In this document: positions 31,821 through 41,505 of the stretch, piece after piece | Layout: each line of letters opens with the position of its first letter | How positions within the stretch are numbered: the stretch's first letter is position 1 | Assembly (NCBI RefSeq): GCF_000378385.1 | Contig: NZ_KB899664.1 | Span: forward strand, 365,777 to 429,776 | Direction of reading: 5' to 3' | From: Paenibacillus daejeonensis DSM 15491 | GTDB taxonomy: Bacteria > Bacillota > Bacilli > Paenibacillales > Paenibacillaceae | Length of the DNA: 64,000 bases | The notes under the pieces: model-generated | What the model was told of the DNA's origin: nothing | Seen by the model: only the letters and a program-made list of their open reading frames with translations | Database searches by the model: none | Translations under genes and position numbers: made by a program

Positions 31821-34103
31821 TTAGTTGATTGTTTTATACTTGCCGGGAGTGATGCCCTCATATTTTTTGAACACGCGGATGAACGCGTGGCCACTGGCAA
31901 AACCGACCCCTTCAGCGGTATCGTCGATACTGCTTCCTTCCTGGAGAAGGGACTTGGCGGCCTGTACCCGAGTCTGACTAATAAAATCATGAAGTCCCTG
32001 GCCCGTCTGCTCGCGGAATAGTCGCGATACATATTGCGGCGATAGCCGGAAGTGGTCGCCAATCAGAGAGACGCTCAGATTTTTGTCCCCGTAATGCTCC
32101 TGCACGAACGCCGTCACCTTCTCGCCGATTCCGGCTTGCGTTTGTACATTCTGTCTGCTCCGAAGCACGCCGCATACCTGATCACGAATATCCGACAGCT
32201 CCTGATGAAACTCTGCTTTGGAGGTGCAGGCCAGCAGCCGCTTGAGGGGACGCCATTCATCCCATGCGATAGCGGTTTGTTCATCATCTGGAATCGCCTT
32301 GATAAGCGTGGTCGCCAGGTCAAGCAGGACGAATCGGATGATCTCCAGAGACGCTTGCGTCTGGAAGGCCTGCTCCACCACATCATCAATAACTCCCTGC
32401 GCTTTGTCGTAATCGCCCGCCTTGAGCAGATTTAGCAGAATCATTTGCTCGTTTACCGTGAAGAAATAGCTGCTCTTGGCCGGCTTCACTTCGCCATACC
32501 ACAGCGATTGCCCCTCGCCAAGCACAATGCGGTACTCCTGGGCCTCGAGTGCTTGCAAAAATGCCTGGTGGATGCCGTCCAGACCGGTCTGCAGATCGCT
32601 GCCTGCCGTCGTGAACCGCAATTTGTACCGGGTCGCAATGAATTCATGGGCCTGCGCGAGGGCGTCCTCCAACTCCATCTTCCAGCAAGCCTCGCTGTCA
32701 TCGGCTACGTTCACAACAGCCGCGAGCGTCCCGTCCACATCGGTGAAACGGACGGCCAGATGGTTCGGGACAAAGTCTGCAAGGATATTGGAGACAATAA
32801 ATTGCGCCATATCCAGTACCCGCACATCGCTGGCATCGCTCTCGATATAGAAGAGCAGGACGCCGAAGCGTTCGGAGGTCCATTGAAGATGGTAGGTCCG
32901 GGAGAGCTCGGAGAGCGGAATGCTGCGATCAGCCTGACCCTTGAGAGCCCGGGCGAGATAATAATGCTGCAGGACCCGCAGCTGCTGCGTCTGCTTGTTG
33001 CTCATGTCATCACGCTCCCGGATCGTCTCTAGCACGCTGCGTTGAATGAACGAATATTCATCGGCATCAGCCCCTGCATGCCCTGATTGACCCTTGGCAA
33101 AGACGCTTACGAGCTGCTTCACAGGGTCGTAATTTTTGCGGGCAAAGTAATAGATGACAGCGCCTCCAATTAAAAAGCACAAGAGCAGGCCAAGACCGTT
33201 AAGGGTCTGAATAGTCCGGGCCCGTTCCCAGAACACCTCGGTTGGAAAGACGCTGACATAACGCCAGCCCGTCGTGTCGGAGGCTTCGATGGTCACCATG
33301 GACGGGATCCCGTCAAACGAACGGGTGAAGGTGCCGGTGCCTTCCAATTCCCAAGGTTCGGATAATGAAGCGAATTCAGAGTCGTCCCCGTTCTGGAACA
33401 GCACCTGGTTACGCTCGTCCATAATGAATACCTGACCTTGCTTCACCCAGTCGATGTTCTCCAGCAGGGTCCGAATTTTCTCGTTATGCAAGGGAAACAG
33501 AAGTGTCCCTGCGGGCGTTCCGTCCACTTGCATGGGCAGCGAGCGAATATAGGCGGGCGTCACCGTTTTGCGCCCCTGGATTTCTACAGGCAAGGTAATG
33601 TAGGAGCCTGCGTGCTCTGTCTGCATCATATCCAGCCATTCCTCGTATGAATAAGAAGACGTCGCATGCTGCAGCTCGAAGAACAGGCGGGCGTCAGCAT
33701 AGGTGTCCCCCGAGAGTACGGTACCCAGCTTGTTGGAATACAGATAGATGCCTTTAATGAAGTCATGAGTAGCGAGCAAATTGCCGAGTTCCTGCTTGGT
33801 TTGGTAGGTCAGATAAGGATGATCGGCCGAGGGTCCGTTCAACCACTTTTTGAACTCGGGCTGGATGGACAGTTGGGTGGCCAAGCTCTCGGTCTGCTGC
33901 AGCTCACCGTCGACAATATAACGGACTTGCTGGAGCATGGCGCTGCTTGCCCGTTTGATTTCGTATTCAACAATTTCCCTAGTTTGACTGTAAATGATGA
34001 TGCTCAAGATGACCGGAATCAGCAAAATGACGGCGTAGGACACCATCCATCGAAAGGCCACGCTGCGTGTGTAAGGCTTAATTTTCTTCCAGCTCCAATG
34101 CAC
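31821..34103 (-). CDS. Membrane-bound AraC/YesN-type transcription regulator
   Basis: About 760 residues. The GTG at 34103 is preferred because GGGGGG lies 6 bases before it; an ATG at 34136 lacks a ribosome binding site. Helix one (about 18-40) and helix two (about 290-310) bracket a large external Cache-like sensor domain. A central cytoplasmic region follows, then a C-terminal pair of AraC helix-turn-helix motifs (LSVSLIGDHFRLSPQYVSRL and GFASGHAFIRVFKKYEGITP). No receiver or kinase domain is present, so sensing and DNA binding are in one chain. It probably controls the adjacent sugar uptake genes and itself. Confidence 0.9.
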   Translation of the reverse strand: MHWSWKKIKPYTRSVAFRWMVSYAVILLIPVILSIIIYSQTREIVEYEIKRASSAMLQQVRYIVDGELQQTESLATQLSIQPEFKKWLNGPSADHPYLTYQTKQELGNLLATHDFIKGIYLYSNKLGTVLSGDTYADARLFFELQHATSSYSYEEWLDMMQTEHAGSYITLPVEIQGRKTVTPAYIRSLPMQVDGTPAGTLLFPLHNEKIRTLLENIDWVKQGQVFIMDERNQVLFQNGDDSEFASLSEPWELEGTGTFTRSFDGIPSMVTIEASDTTGWRYVSVFPTEVFWERARTIQTLNGLGLLLCFLIGGAVIYYFARKNYDPVKQLVSVFAKGQSGHAGADADEYSFIQRSVLETIRERDDMSNKQTQQLRVLQHYYLARALKGQADRSIPLSELSRTYHLQWTSERFGVLLFYIESDASDVRVLDMAQFIVSNILADFVPNHLAVRFTDVDGTLAAVVNVADDSEACWKMELEDALAQAHEFIATRYKLRFTTAGSDLQTGLDGIHQAFLQALEAQEYRIVLGEGQSLWYGEVKPAKSSYFFTVNEQMILLNLLKAGDYDKAQGVIDDVVEQAFQTQASLEIIRFVLLDLATTLIKAIPDDEQTAIAWDEWRPLKRLLACTSKAEFHQELSDIRDQVCGVLRSRQNVQTQAGIGEKVTAFVQEHYGDKNLSVSLIGDHFRLSPQYVSRLFREQTGQGLHDFISQTRVQAAKSLLQEGSSIDDTAEGVGFASGHAFIRVFKKYEGITPGKYKTIN

Positions 34104-34129
34104 GTGATTCCCCCCAAAATCTCCTGAAA

Positions 34130-34199
34130 TGTACATTTTCTATAGTAGCATGAACCTCTACGACCTTTTATGTACAATTTGAACCTGAGTGTACATTTT
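34130..34199 (-). promoter_or_regulatory. Three TGTACA(T/A)TTT boxes upstream of the AraC/YesN regulator
   Basis: TGTACATTTT (34130), TGTACAATTT (34171) and TGTACATTTT (34190) lie in direct orientation in the 90 bases before the regulator start. They look like operator repeats for an autoregulating AraC-type protein. A possible -10 (TACTAT on the minus strand) lies between the first and second boxes. Confidence 0.45.
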
Positions 34200-34393
34200 G
34201 TGGATTGATATCGTGACTGCAGCATTTTTTGTTCGGAGTGGGTAATGCCAAGTAGTATTGGGTAATATCCATTCGGAAGAAGAAGAATCTGGAATCGGGA
34301 GAGTTATAGGGCTTTGGGAGCTATTGCAAAATATTGGGTTGTGACATACGATAGGATTCACATTGAAAGGGCAGATTTCGGAGGAGGTAGAGG

Positions 34394-36184
34394 ATGAGCA
34401 CAGAAGAGCGGCTTCGTGCGTTGGAAGCCAAGGTTGAGCGTCTGGAGCACGAGTTGGATGTCTTGCGCCAGGCTAGAGGCCGAGGGGAACGCATGCAGTG
34501 GAGTATGCATGAGGTGGAGCAGCCTGATTCTTCACATGCAGGCCAAGCGCAGCCTGATTTCGCTCCATCTGCGTTTCGCCCGCCGGGTAATCCAAGGCAA
34601 GAGCCTCCCACTGCTGACTCTGAGGCATCTTCGGCTCAGCCGGGTAGGCGACAAGTTCCGCCGCTCCCTCCCTATGGAGCAGATCCCGCGCCATATACGC
34701 CGAGACCAGCTACGGACTGGGAGCATGTGGCCCGCGTATGGCTGCCCCGGGTGTTTGTGGTCGTGCTCCTGCTGGGGGTACTATGGGGATTCACGGCTGC
34801 GGTCTCCGCAGGCTTCATCAATGAACCGGTCCGCTGTCTAATCGGGATTGTGGCGGCCGCCATTATGTACATATTAGGTGAACGACAGCTTAAGGGCGGG
34901 CGTGATGCGTTGGGTCAGGTGCTGATTGGCGGAGCCGTAGCGATTCTGATCCTTGCCGGGGTGGCCGCTTATACGCTCTATGACCTCATTGATATAGGGG
35001 TGGCTGGGGTGTTTTTCGTAGGAACGGTAGGGCTCGGCGTGTTGGCGTCGCTCCGGCATCGCTCGCAATCGCTGATGCTGGTTGCCATGGTGGCGGGATA
35101 TCTCATCCCATTGCTGTTAACTAGAGACACCCCTAATCCGTGGCTGTACATCGGGTATGAGACGCTGTTCTCCATTGCCATGCTGATCATTGCTGCCCGG
35201 TTGAACTTCAGGGTCGCCTACGGTGCCGCGTTCGGGCTCCTGCATCTACCGCTTATCCTATACGCGGTCTATGATTTTGATGAGTATCGGACGATTTTTC
35301 TGTTGGCAGTTATTCTGCAGCATCTAACCTTGTATGGCTTAGCGGCGTTCTACAAGCCCACGCATTCTGCCACTTACAGGCAATCGGTGCTGTTCGCCGG
35401 GTTTATGGCCATGGCTGGCTGGTTCTATGTGATGTACGGCATACGTTCTGCCGGAATGTACGGCGTGTTGCTCGGGGCCGCGACGATTCTGCACGGGGCA
35501 ACGGCTTATCTGTTCTATCGACAGCGCAAGCTTTATGTCGTTTTCGGCATCCTTGCGTCAGTGGGCCTCACGCTATGGCTGCTACATACAGTAGATATCG
35601 ACTTCGTCGCCAGTACACTCGTGCTGCAGGGCACGGCAGCCATTATTCTTGGGCTGTACCTGCGCAATAACCTGCAGTTTTTGGTGGGTCTCGCTATCTA
35701 TGCGTTGGGTGCGGTAGGTACAATTAATATGCCGATTGAAACCTTGGCCTCAGGGGAAACGGTCAATTGGCTAATGCTGCTGGTGACCTTGCCCATCCTG
35801 TACAAGTATCGGAATCTCGGCCTGGAGGAGGGCAAGCAGCCCCCGTCCATCGTCCAATCGGTGATGTGGGCGGAAGGCCTGCTCCTGCTGTATTTCATCA
35901 CCCAGGTTACGCAATTGCTGAGCAGCTCCCTCGCTGATGAAACGCAGCGACTCCTTATATCGGGCGTCTGGATTGTGTACGCCATCGCGGTCATCGTCGT
36001 GGGCATTGTGCTTCAGCGAGCCAGAGTCCGGCTGGCCGGCGTAGGCTTCCTATTTTTGACCCTGATCAAGATCATTTTCGTCGATTTGCCGGGGGTGTCT
36101 CCTGCCGTGCGGGCGATTCTGTTCATTGGACTCGGCGTAGCAGGTATTGCGGCTTCCCGTTTGTTATATCGAAAAAAAGAATAG
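34394..36184 (+). CDS. DUF2339 polytopic membrane protein
   Basis: A 596-residue protein. The N-terminus is a short coiled coil (RLRALEAKVERLEHELDVLR), followed by a Pro/Gln/Ser-rich linker to about residue 110. The remaining 480 residues form about fifteen closely packed hydrophobic helices in the DUF2339 pattern. The function is unknown; some members are annotated as possible transporters or envelope factors. An AGGAGG site lies 7 bases before the ATG. It stands alone, converging with the minus-strand gene that follows, and no obvious terminator was seen in the 6-base gap. Confidence 0.85.
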   Translation: MSTEERLRALEAKVERLEHELDVLRQARGRGERMQWSMHEVEQPDSSHAGQAQPDFAPSAFRPPGNPRQEPPTADSEASSAQPGRRQVPPLPPYGADPAPYTPRPATDWEHVARVWLPRVFVVVLLLGVLWGFTAAVSAGFINEPVRCLIGIVAAAIMYILGERQLKGGRDALGQVLIGGAVAILILAGVAAYTLYDLIDIGVAGVFFVGTVGLGVLASLRHRSQSLMLVAMVAGYLIPLLLTRDTPNPWLYIGYETLFSIAMLIIAARLNFRVAYGAAFGLLHLPLILYAVYDFDEYRTIFLLAVILQHLTLYGLAAFYKPTHSATYRQSVLFAGFMAMAGWFYVMYGIRSAGMYGVLLGAATILHGATAYLFYRQRKLYVVFGILASVGLTLWLLHTVDIDFVASTLVLQGTAAIILGLYLRNNLQFLVGLAIYALGAVGTINMPIETLASGETVNWLMLLVTLPILYKYRNLGLEEGKQPPSIVQSVMWAEGLLLLYFITQVTQLLSSSLADETQRLLISGVWIVYAIAVIVVGIVLQRARVRLAGVGFLFLTLIKIIFVDLPGVSPAVRAILFIGLGVAGIAASRLLYRKKE

Positions 36185-36190
36185 GCAAGG

Positions 36191-36463
36191 CTACCCTTCC
36201 GTTGATCCGGAGGATGCCGTGCCCGGTTGATTCGCCTCCTGCATGGCCTCGTGCATGCCGGGGGCGTTTTTGCGTGTGATCAAGAGACCGCGTGCAGCAT
36301 CCCGTAATGGAATCAAGAGCTCCATCGAAAGCCCGGACAGGCCCTGCGGCGATAAGTCAATGGCCTTCCCAAAGTGGGTCTCACCGTCCTGGCGCAGTTG
36401 TTCTTTCTCCTCTGTAGTGAGTGTGTCCAAGACGCGGAGCAGTTGCCATTCTTCGAGTCGCAT
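36191..36463 (-). CDS. Small protein of unknown function
   Basis: A 90-residue hydrophilic protein starting MRLEEWQLLRVLDTLTTEEK. The ATG at 36463 follows a strong AAGGAGG site; the longer frame from 36556 runs through the mqnD terminator and is unlikely. The first half is helical and charged; the tail is Ser/Gly/Thr-rich. No family is recognised. It lies after the mqnBD terminator on the same strand, so it may depend on read-through or on a promoter within about 40 bases. Confidence 0.6.
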   Translation of the reverse strand: MRLEEWQLLRVLDTLTTEEKEQLRQDGETHFGKAIDLSPQGLSGLSMELLIPLRDAARGLLITRKNAPGMHEAMQEANQPGTASSGSTEG

Positions 36464-36504
36464 GTTTCTTTCCTCCTTAGGTGTTGTGGCCCTGCTTGGT
36501 GTGC

Positions 36505-36544
36505 AAAAAAAGAGACCTGGCAGACACAGAAGCTGCCAAATCTC
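36505..36544 (-). terminator. Terminator of the mqnBD operon
   Basis: On the minus strand GAGATTTGGCAG (36544-36533) pairs with CTGCCAGGTCTC (36523-36512) with a small internal loop, followed by TTTTTTT. Confidence 0.9.
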
Positions 36545-36566
36545 CTTGATCGCCATTGCGGGCAGA

Positions 36567-37565
36567 TCAGTCCGAGTGACGGAGCAGCGCCAGATCGAAG
36601 GCTGGCACGAGCTTCTCCTCCATCGCGCGGCTGAGCAGTGCCGTCACGGCGGCATATCCATCCTCGCCGAGATCCTCGGTGAAGTCGTTCACGTACAAGT
36701 CGATATGCGCCTGTGCCACCTCGGGCGCCATCTCTTGCGCATGAGCCATCACATACTCCGATGAAGCCTGCGGCTCCTTCCAGGCGTGGCGGACCGAAGC
36801 CCGGATCCAATCTGCAATTTGTGCAGTTGCCAAGCCCCGGCGGGCGATGATGGCACCGAGTGGAATCGGCAGGCCCGTATCGCTCTCCCACCAGCTGCCC
36901 AGATCGGTCATCAGCTGTAGGCCGTACTCCGCGTACGTGAAGCGGGCTTCGTGGATCACCAATCCTGCATCGATGTGGCCGTCGCGAACCGCTGGCATGA
37001 TCTCATGAAACGGCATGACGACAATCTCGCCGATGCCGCCTGGCACATGAGCAGCCGCCCAGAGCCGGAACAGCAGGTAAGCGGTCGAACGATCGCTTGG
37101 CACAGCCACACGCTTGCCGGACAGCCATGCAGGGTCGGCGCTGCCCATGGCGGGCGTGAGTGTTGCATCTGCAGGGCCTTCGGCACTCAAGGTAGACTCA
37201 GCCGCAGGACTCGCTATGCGGTCACCATCGAGCGGGTCCGGGAGCACGGTCAGGGCTGCGGCTTCTTCCACGGCACTGATGGCCGGCGCCCCGTGACCTC
37301 GTGTCAGCACGAGAGGACCGCACCCGCGGCCGAGCGCACCGCCGCAAGGGAGCAGGGCATAGTCGCTCAGTACCCAGGGGAGCGCCGCATAAGAGATCTT
37401 CAGTACTTCCGGCCCGCTGCGCTCGGCGGCAAGCTTGTTCGTCACATCAATATCGGCGTAGGTAACCGCAAGCTCCGGCGCGCCTGGAATCAGGCCATGC
37501 GCCAGAGCATGGAATACAAACGTGTCATTGGGACAGGGAGAATACGCGATGTTCAGCTGCTTCAT
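36567..37565 (-). CDS. mqnD: 1,4-dihydroxy-6-naphthoate synthase MqnD (futalosine pathway)
   Basis: A 332-residue periplasmic-binding-fold enzyme that converts cyclic dehypoxanthinylfutalosine to dihydroxy-6-naphthoate in the futalosine route to menaquinone. It has the family start IAYSPCPNDTFVFHAL and later VIHEARFTYAEYGL. It is about 50 residues longer than usual because residues about 98-147 are an Ala/Pro/Asp-rich insertion between VLTRGHGAP and RVAVPSDRSTA. The insertion is in frame and may be a surface loop. The start overlaps the mqnB stop as ATGA. MqnA, MqnC and MqnE are not in this window. Confidence 0.9.
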   Translation of the reverse strand: MKQLNIAYSPCPNDTFVFHALAHGLIPGAPELAVTYADIDVTNKLAAERSGPEVLKISYAALPWVLSDYALLPCGGALGRGCGPLVLTRGHGAPAISAVEEAAALTVLPDPLDGDRIASPAAESTLSAEGPADATLTPAMGSADPAWLSGKRVAVPSDRSTAYLLFRLWAAAHVPGGIGEIVVMPFHEIMPAVRDGHIDAGLVIHEARFTYAEYGLQLMTDLGSWWESDTGLPIPLGAIIARRGLATAQIADWIRASVRHAWKEPQASSEYVMAHAQEMAPEVAQAHIDLYVNDFTEDLGEDGYAAVTALLSRAMEEKLVPAFDLALLRHSD

Positions 37566-38224
37566 GCGAACACCCCCTTCAGTGCGGCACTTGCATCCGC
37601 CAGCGCATCCAGCGCTTCCTTGATCCGCCAGGCCAACCGGTCGCGAGGCCCGACGTGATTGGAGATGGCGCGCAGCTCCAGCACAGGCAGGCTGCGTGCC
37701 TGGGCCGCGACGGCAGCACCATAGCCCTCCATGGCTTCAGCCAGCGCACCGGGAATGCGACGGCTTAACAGCTCAGCGGTATCCGCCGTGCCCGTGACAG
37801 TGGAGAGGGTCAGCACCGGGCCTGTGTGTACAGCCAACCCTGCGGCCTGGAGCGCTTCCTGACAGCGGGCCAGCAGTACAGGATCGCTCTCGACCACCGC
37901 AGAACCGAAGCCCAGCTCGTCCACGCTCTCAAAACCGTCCGGTGTCTCCGCGCCCAGATCGGCTGCAATGATCCGATCGGCCAGCACCAGCTCGCCTAGC
38001 TCGGCGCCCCCGCGGAACCCCCCGGCAATCCCGGCACTGATTACCAGGTCATAGCTGCGTTCTGCCAGGATCATGGCGGTGCCGGCTGCAGCTGCTGCCG
38101 GGCCGACGCCAACGGACCTGACATCAAAACGGTCTCCAGAAGCGTCACCGAGACCCCGCAGCACAGCGTCGCGCTCCGCAGCAACGGCAGTGACGATTAG
38201 AATATGCATCGATTCAGACATCAT
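37562..38224 (-). CDS. mqnB: Futalosine hydrolase MqnB
   Basis: A 220-residue nucleoside-phosphorylase-fold hydrolase that removes hypoxanthine from futalosine. It shows ILIVTAVAAERDAVLRGL at the N-terminus, ISAGIAGGF (purine-nucleosidase motif) and MEGYGAAVAAQ with the Met-Glu substrate site, as well as ELRAISN near the C-terminus. The related MTA/SAH nucleosidases share this fold, but direct coupling to mqnD (ATGA overlap) decides for futalosine. AAGGAG lies 6 bases before the ATG. Confidence 0.92.
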   Translation of the reverse strand: MMSESMHILIVTAVAAERDAVLRGLGDASGDRFDVRSVGVGPAAAAAGTAMILAERSYDLVISAGIAGGFRGGAELGELVLADRIIAADLGAETPDGFESVDELGFGSAVVESDPVLLARCQEALQAAGLAVHTGPVLTLSTVTGTADTAELLSRRIPGALAEAMEGYGAAVAAQARSLPVLELRAISNHVGPRDRLAWRIKEALDALADASAALKGVFA

Positions 38225-38356
38225 TCAGCTCTCCTTACCGATCCTCCATCTACAGCGGGGATCGCTTTGCTTCTATTGTAACAGGAGTCGTCCCCTCAAT
38301 AAAAGCCGCGTCTCGCTGCAAGCGTTCAATGAACGGCAGATCGGTTGGAAAATTGG

Positions 38357-40465
38357 CTAGTCCCACCAGCGCTTGAGCTGCTGCCACCACGATTGCCGTT
38401 TTTGTACCTCGGCATCGATGACCCCGCTGTTATCATGAGGCTCCGCGCCATCTGTAGCCTCGCCGCAAGCGACTTCGGTCGGCTGGGTACCGGCGATGAA
38501 GGTCTCCAGCCGTTTCTCGGCGCAGCCGCTGCCGGCCAGCTTGCCGGATGCCGGATCAATATAGACGCTGACAACGCCCGGTGGCATCGGGAAGATCTTG
38601 GGCGGCACAGCCGCCAGCGCCTCTTCCATGAAGGTCGCGAAGATGGGGGCAGCGCTATGAGCCTCGGAGGTATTGATGCTCCGCCCCTTGTCATAGCCAA
38701 CCCAGACAGCCGTCGTCAACTCTGGCGTGTACCCGACCAGCCAAGCGTCAGTATTGGTTGTCCCTGTCTTGCCAGCGACCGGGCGCTTGATCAGCGCAGA
38801 GACACGGTTGGCGGTTCCCCCAGGCTCGAACACGCTCTCCAGCAGATTCGTCATGACATAGGCGGCTGCCGGGTCAATAACTTCTTCCGCTTGGGGCTTG
38901 GCCTCGTACAGGACTTCACCGTTCTTGCTCTCAATCCGCAGAATCGCGGTCGGCATATGCCGTACGCCCCCTCCGGCAAGCACGCTGAATGCCGAGGCCA
39001 TTTCAAATGGACTAACGGGAAACGCCCCGAGTGCCAGCGAAGGGACGGGCTTCATCGGACTGTCGATGCCGAGCCTCCGGGCGGTATCAATCACTTCCTC
39101 CGGTCCAACGGCCATCACCGTATTGACCGCAAAGATATTATCCGAGCTCGCAATCGCCTTGCGCATATCGATGTCGTCATTAAAATATTTGTCATTATGG
39201 TTGCGGGGTTGATACGTCTGCCGCCCCTCGTCATAGGTGAAGACGGTGGGTTCGCTGCGGAAGGTCGACATCGGCGTCAGCTTGTGGCTCTGCAGCGCTG
39301 TCAGGTACAGCAGCGGCTTAAACGAGGAGCCGGGCTGGCGCGTCGTGGCGAAGACGCGATTGTACTGATTCTCGGTATAATCCCGGCCGCCGACCATCGC
39401 TTTGACGTAGCCGTTTCGGGGATCAATAGCGACGAGTGCGCCTTGCAGCTCCGAATCTGCCGGGAGACCTTTGTGTACTGCTTGCTCGGCCGCCTGCTGC
39501 GTGGCTCGGTCCAGCGTCGTATAGATGCGGATGCCGCCCTCGACGAGCAGCTGCTCATCCAGGCCCAGCTGTTCTACGGCTATCGTTTGCACATAATCCC
39601 GGAAGTACGGGGCGATCCCTTCGGTTTCTGCGCTTCCCTGCGTCTGCAGCGGTAATAGCTCCTCATAGGCCGCTTTGGCTTGCTCGGCCGTGATATGCCC
39701 TTGATCCGTCATGGTGGTGAGGATGATCTTCTGGCGGTCCTTGGCATTTTTCATATTGCGGTAAGGCGAATAATAGGTAGGTCCCTTCGGAATTCCTGCG
39801 AGCAGGGCACTCTCCCCCAGTGTCAGCTCCGATGAGGACTTGTCAAAATACATCTGGGCCGCAGCCTCAATCCCGTATGCGCCGTGTCCGTAATAAATCT
39901 GATTCAGATACATTTCCAAAATCTCATTCTTGGCGTATTTCATCTCTAGTTGTACCGTGTACATCGCCTCTCGGAGCTTGCGCGTCCATGTCTTCTCATG
40001 GGTCAGATACAAATTGCGCGCCAATTGTTGGGTCAGTGTGCTGGCTCCCTGCTTCTTGGAGCGGCTCTCCACATTGGCCACCACGGCCCGGGCCATGCCT
40101 TTGATATCGAAGCCGGTATGATCAAAGAACCGTCTATCCTCAATGGCGATCGTGGCTGTAACCAGGGTCGGGGATATCTGATTCAGTCTGACGGGTCTGC
40201 GGTTCTGTCCAGTATGGAAGGTGTCGATCACCTCGCCGTTCAGATCCAGCATCTCCGAGGTTTGGCTGATCGTTGTTGCCGGCAGGGCCTGCGTGCGTAG
40301 ATAGAGCAGCAGCCCCGCAGTGGCCACCAGACAGATGGCGATGGCGATCCCGGATACTTTGAGCAACCGCGAGAGACGGTACAGCCAGGTTAACCACCGC
40401 TCCGATTGTATTGAGGCGTCTTTGCTGCCTCGCCCGCGCTGCCGCTGGACCTTTGATTTGCGCAT
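38357..40465 (-). CDS. Class A penicillin-binding protein (PBP1-type)
   Basis: A 702-residue bifunctional murein synthase: one N-terminal helix (about 33-55), a GT51 transglycosylase domain with catalytic Glu109 in IAIEDRRFFDHTG and GASTLTQQLARN, then a transpeptidase domain with SSFK (Ser380), SDN (in ASSDNIFAVN) and KTGTT (in VAGKTGTTNT). It polymerises and cross-links peptidoglycan outside the membrane. The short basic N-terminal tail is cytoplasmic and the C-terminal tail is short, without PASTA domains. It is monocistronic or leads into mqnB, 132 bases away, and is divergent from speE. Confidence 0.95.
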   Translation of the reverse strand: MRKSKVQRQRGRGSKDASIQSERWLTWLYRLSRLLKVSGIAIAICLVATAGLLLYLRTQALPATTISQTSEMLDLNGEVIDTFHTGQNRRPVRLNQISPTLVTATIAIEDRRFFDHTGFDIKGMARAVVANVESRSKKQGASTLTQQLARNLYLTHEKTWTRKLREAMYTVQLEMKYAKNEILEMYLNQIYYGHGAYGIEAAAQMYFDKSSSELTLGESALLAGIPKGPTYYSPYRNMKNAKDRQKIILTTMTDQGHITAEQAKAAYEELLPLQTQGSAETEGIAPYFRDYVQTIAVEQLGLDEQLLVEGGIRIYTTLDRATQQAAEQAVHKGLPADSELQGALVAIDPRNGYVKAMVGGRDYTENQYNRVFATTRQPGSSFKPLLYLTALQSHKLTPMSTFRSEPTVFTYDEGRQTYQPRNHNDKYFNDDIDMRKAIASSDNIFAVNTVMAVGPEEVIDTARRLGIDSPMKPVPSLALGAFPVSPFEMASAFSVLAGGGVRHMPTAILRIESKNGEVLYEAKPQAEEVIDPAAAYVMTNLLESVFEPGGTANRVSALIKRPVAGKTGTTNTDAWLVGYTPELTTAVWVGYDKGRSINTSEAHSAAPIFATFMEEALAAVPPKIFPMPPGVVSVYIDPASGKLAGSGCAEKRLETFIAGTQPTEVACGEATDGAEPHDNSGVIDAEVQKRQSWWQQLKRWWD

Positions 40466-40584
40466 GCGCCTTCACTCCCTTCTACCTGCCCCAAATGCTA
40501 TATCTTTAGTATGGAAAAAGGAGGCATGAGCTATTCAATGAACGCGCACAGGATTAAATTTTTGTAGAGGGGGCGTCAGAGGTT

Positions 40585-40612
40585 GCTTTTTCCCCTTGTT
40601 TTACTATAATTA
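40585..40612 (+). promoter_or_regulatory. Promoter of speE-speB
   Basis: TTGCTT (40585-40590) and a perfect TATAAT (40607-40612) are 16 bp apart. The start site would be about 30 bases before the SpeE start codon. Confidence 0.7.
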
Positions 40613-40651
40613 CGGAAGAACGATTGACCCATAGAAGGGAGCTTGATCACA

Positions 40652-41479
40652 ATGGAACTGTGGTATACCGAGAAACAAACGGAAACGTATGGCATTACGG
40701 CTAAAATAAAAGAGACGTATGTTCATGAAAAAACGGAATTTCAAGAGCTGGCTATGATCGAAACGGAGGAGTTCGGCACCATGCTGGTCCTCGATGGCAT
40801 GGTCATGACGACGGATAAAGACGAATTTGTCTATCATGAGATGGTCGCGCATCCTGCGCTGTATACCCATCCTAATCCGCGTCACGTGCTGGTGGTTGGC
40901 GGCGGCGACGGTGGCGTCATCCGCGAGGTGCTGAAGCATCCAGAAGTGGAGAAGGCTGTTCTCGTCGAGATTGACGGCAAGGTTATTGAGTATTCCAAAA
41001 AATATCTGCCGAACATCGCAGGCGGTCTGGATGATCCACGTGTCGAAGTGATTGTTAACGACGGCTTCATGCATATTCATGATCACAAAAATACGTACGA
41101 TGTCATCATGGTCGACTCCACGGAGCCGGTTGGTCCTGCGGTGAATCTGTTCACCAAAGGCTTCTATCAAGGCATCTACGAGTCGCTCAAGGAAGACGGC
41201 ATCTTCGTTGCCCAAACGGACAATCCGTGGTTCAAGGCGGACCTGATCGAGAGTGTCTACCGCGATGTGAAGGAAGTGTTCCCGGTCGTCCGTGTATATT
41301 GTGCCAATGTGCCGACGTACCCGAGCGGTCTGTGGACCTTTACAATGGGCAGCAAGAAGCACGACCCTCTGGAAGTGGACGAGTCTTCGATTCCGGATAT
41401 CGACACCAAGTACTATTCGCCGCGGCTGCACAAGGGCGCTTTTGCGCTGCCTAAGCTTGTAGAAGATCTGCTCAAATAA
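40652..41479 (+). CDS. speE: Spermidine synthase SpeE
   Basis: A 275-residue aminopropyltransferase that makes spermidine from putrescine and decarboxylated SAM. It begins [19 protein letters not shown], contains the SAM-binding [14 protein letters not shown] and catalytic region [10 protein letters not shown], and ends with a typical [13 protein letters not shown]. The ATG at 40652 matches the usual family start; an upstream in-frame TTG at 40643 lies too close to GAAGGGA. It is followed 26 bases later by agmatinase, which supplies putrescine, so the two genes form a two-step polyamine operon. Confidence 0.96.
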   Translation: MELWYTEKQTETYGITAKIKETYVHEKTEFQELAMIETEEFGTMLVLDGMVMTTDKDEFVYHEMVAHPALYTHPNPRHVLVVGGGDGGVIREVLKHPEVEKAVLVEIDGKVIEYSKKYLPNIAGGLDDPRVEVIVNDGFMHIHDHKNTYDVIMVDSTEPVGPAVNLFTKGFYQGIYESLKEDGIFVAQTDNPWFKADLIESVYRDVKEVFPVVRVYCANVPTYPSGLWTFTMGSKKHDPLEVDESSIPDIDTKYYSPRLHKGAFALPKLVEDLLK

Positions 41480-41505
41480 GGTAGCGAAAGCGAGGACAAG
41501 CCCTC

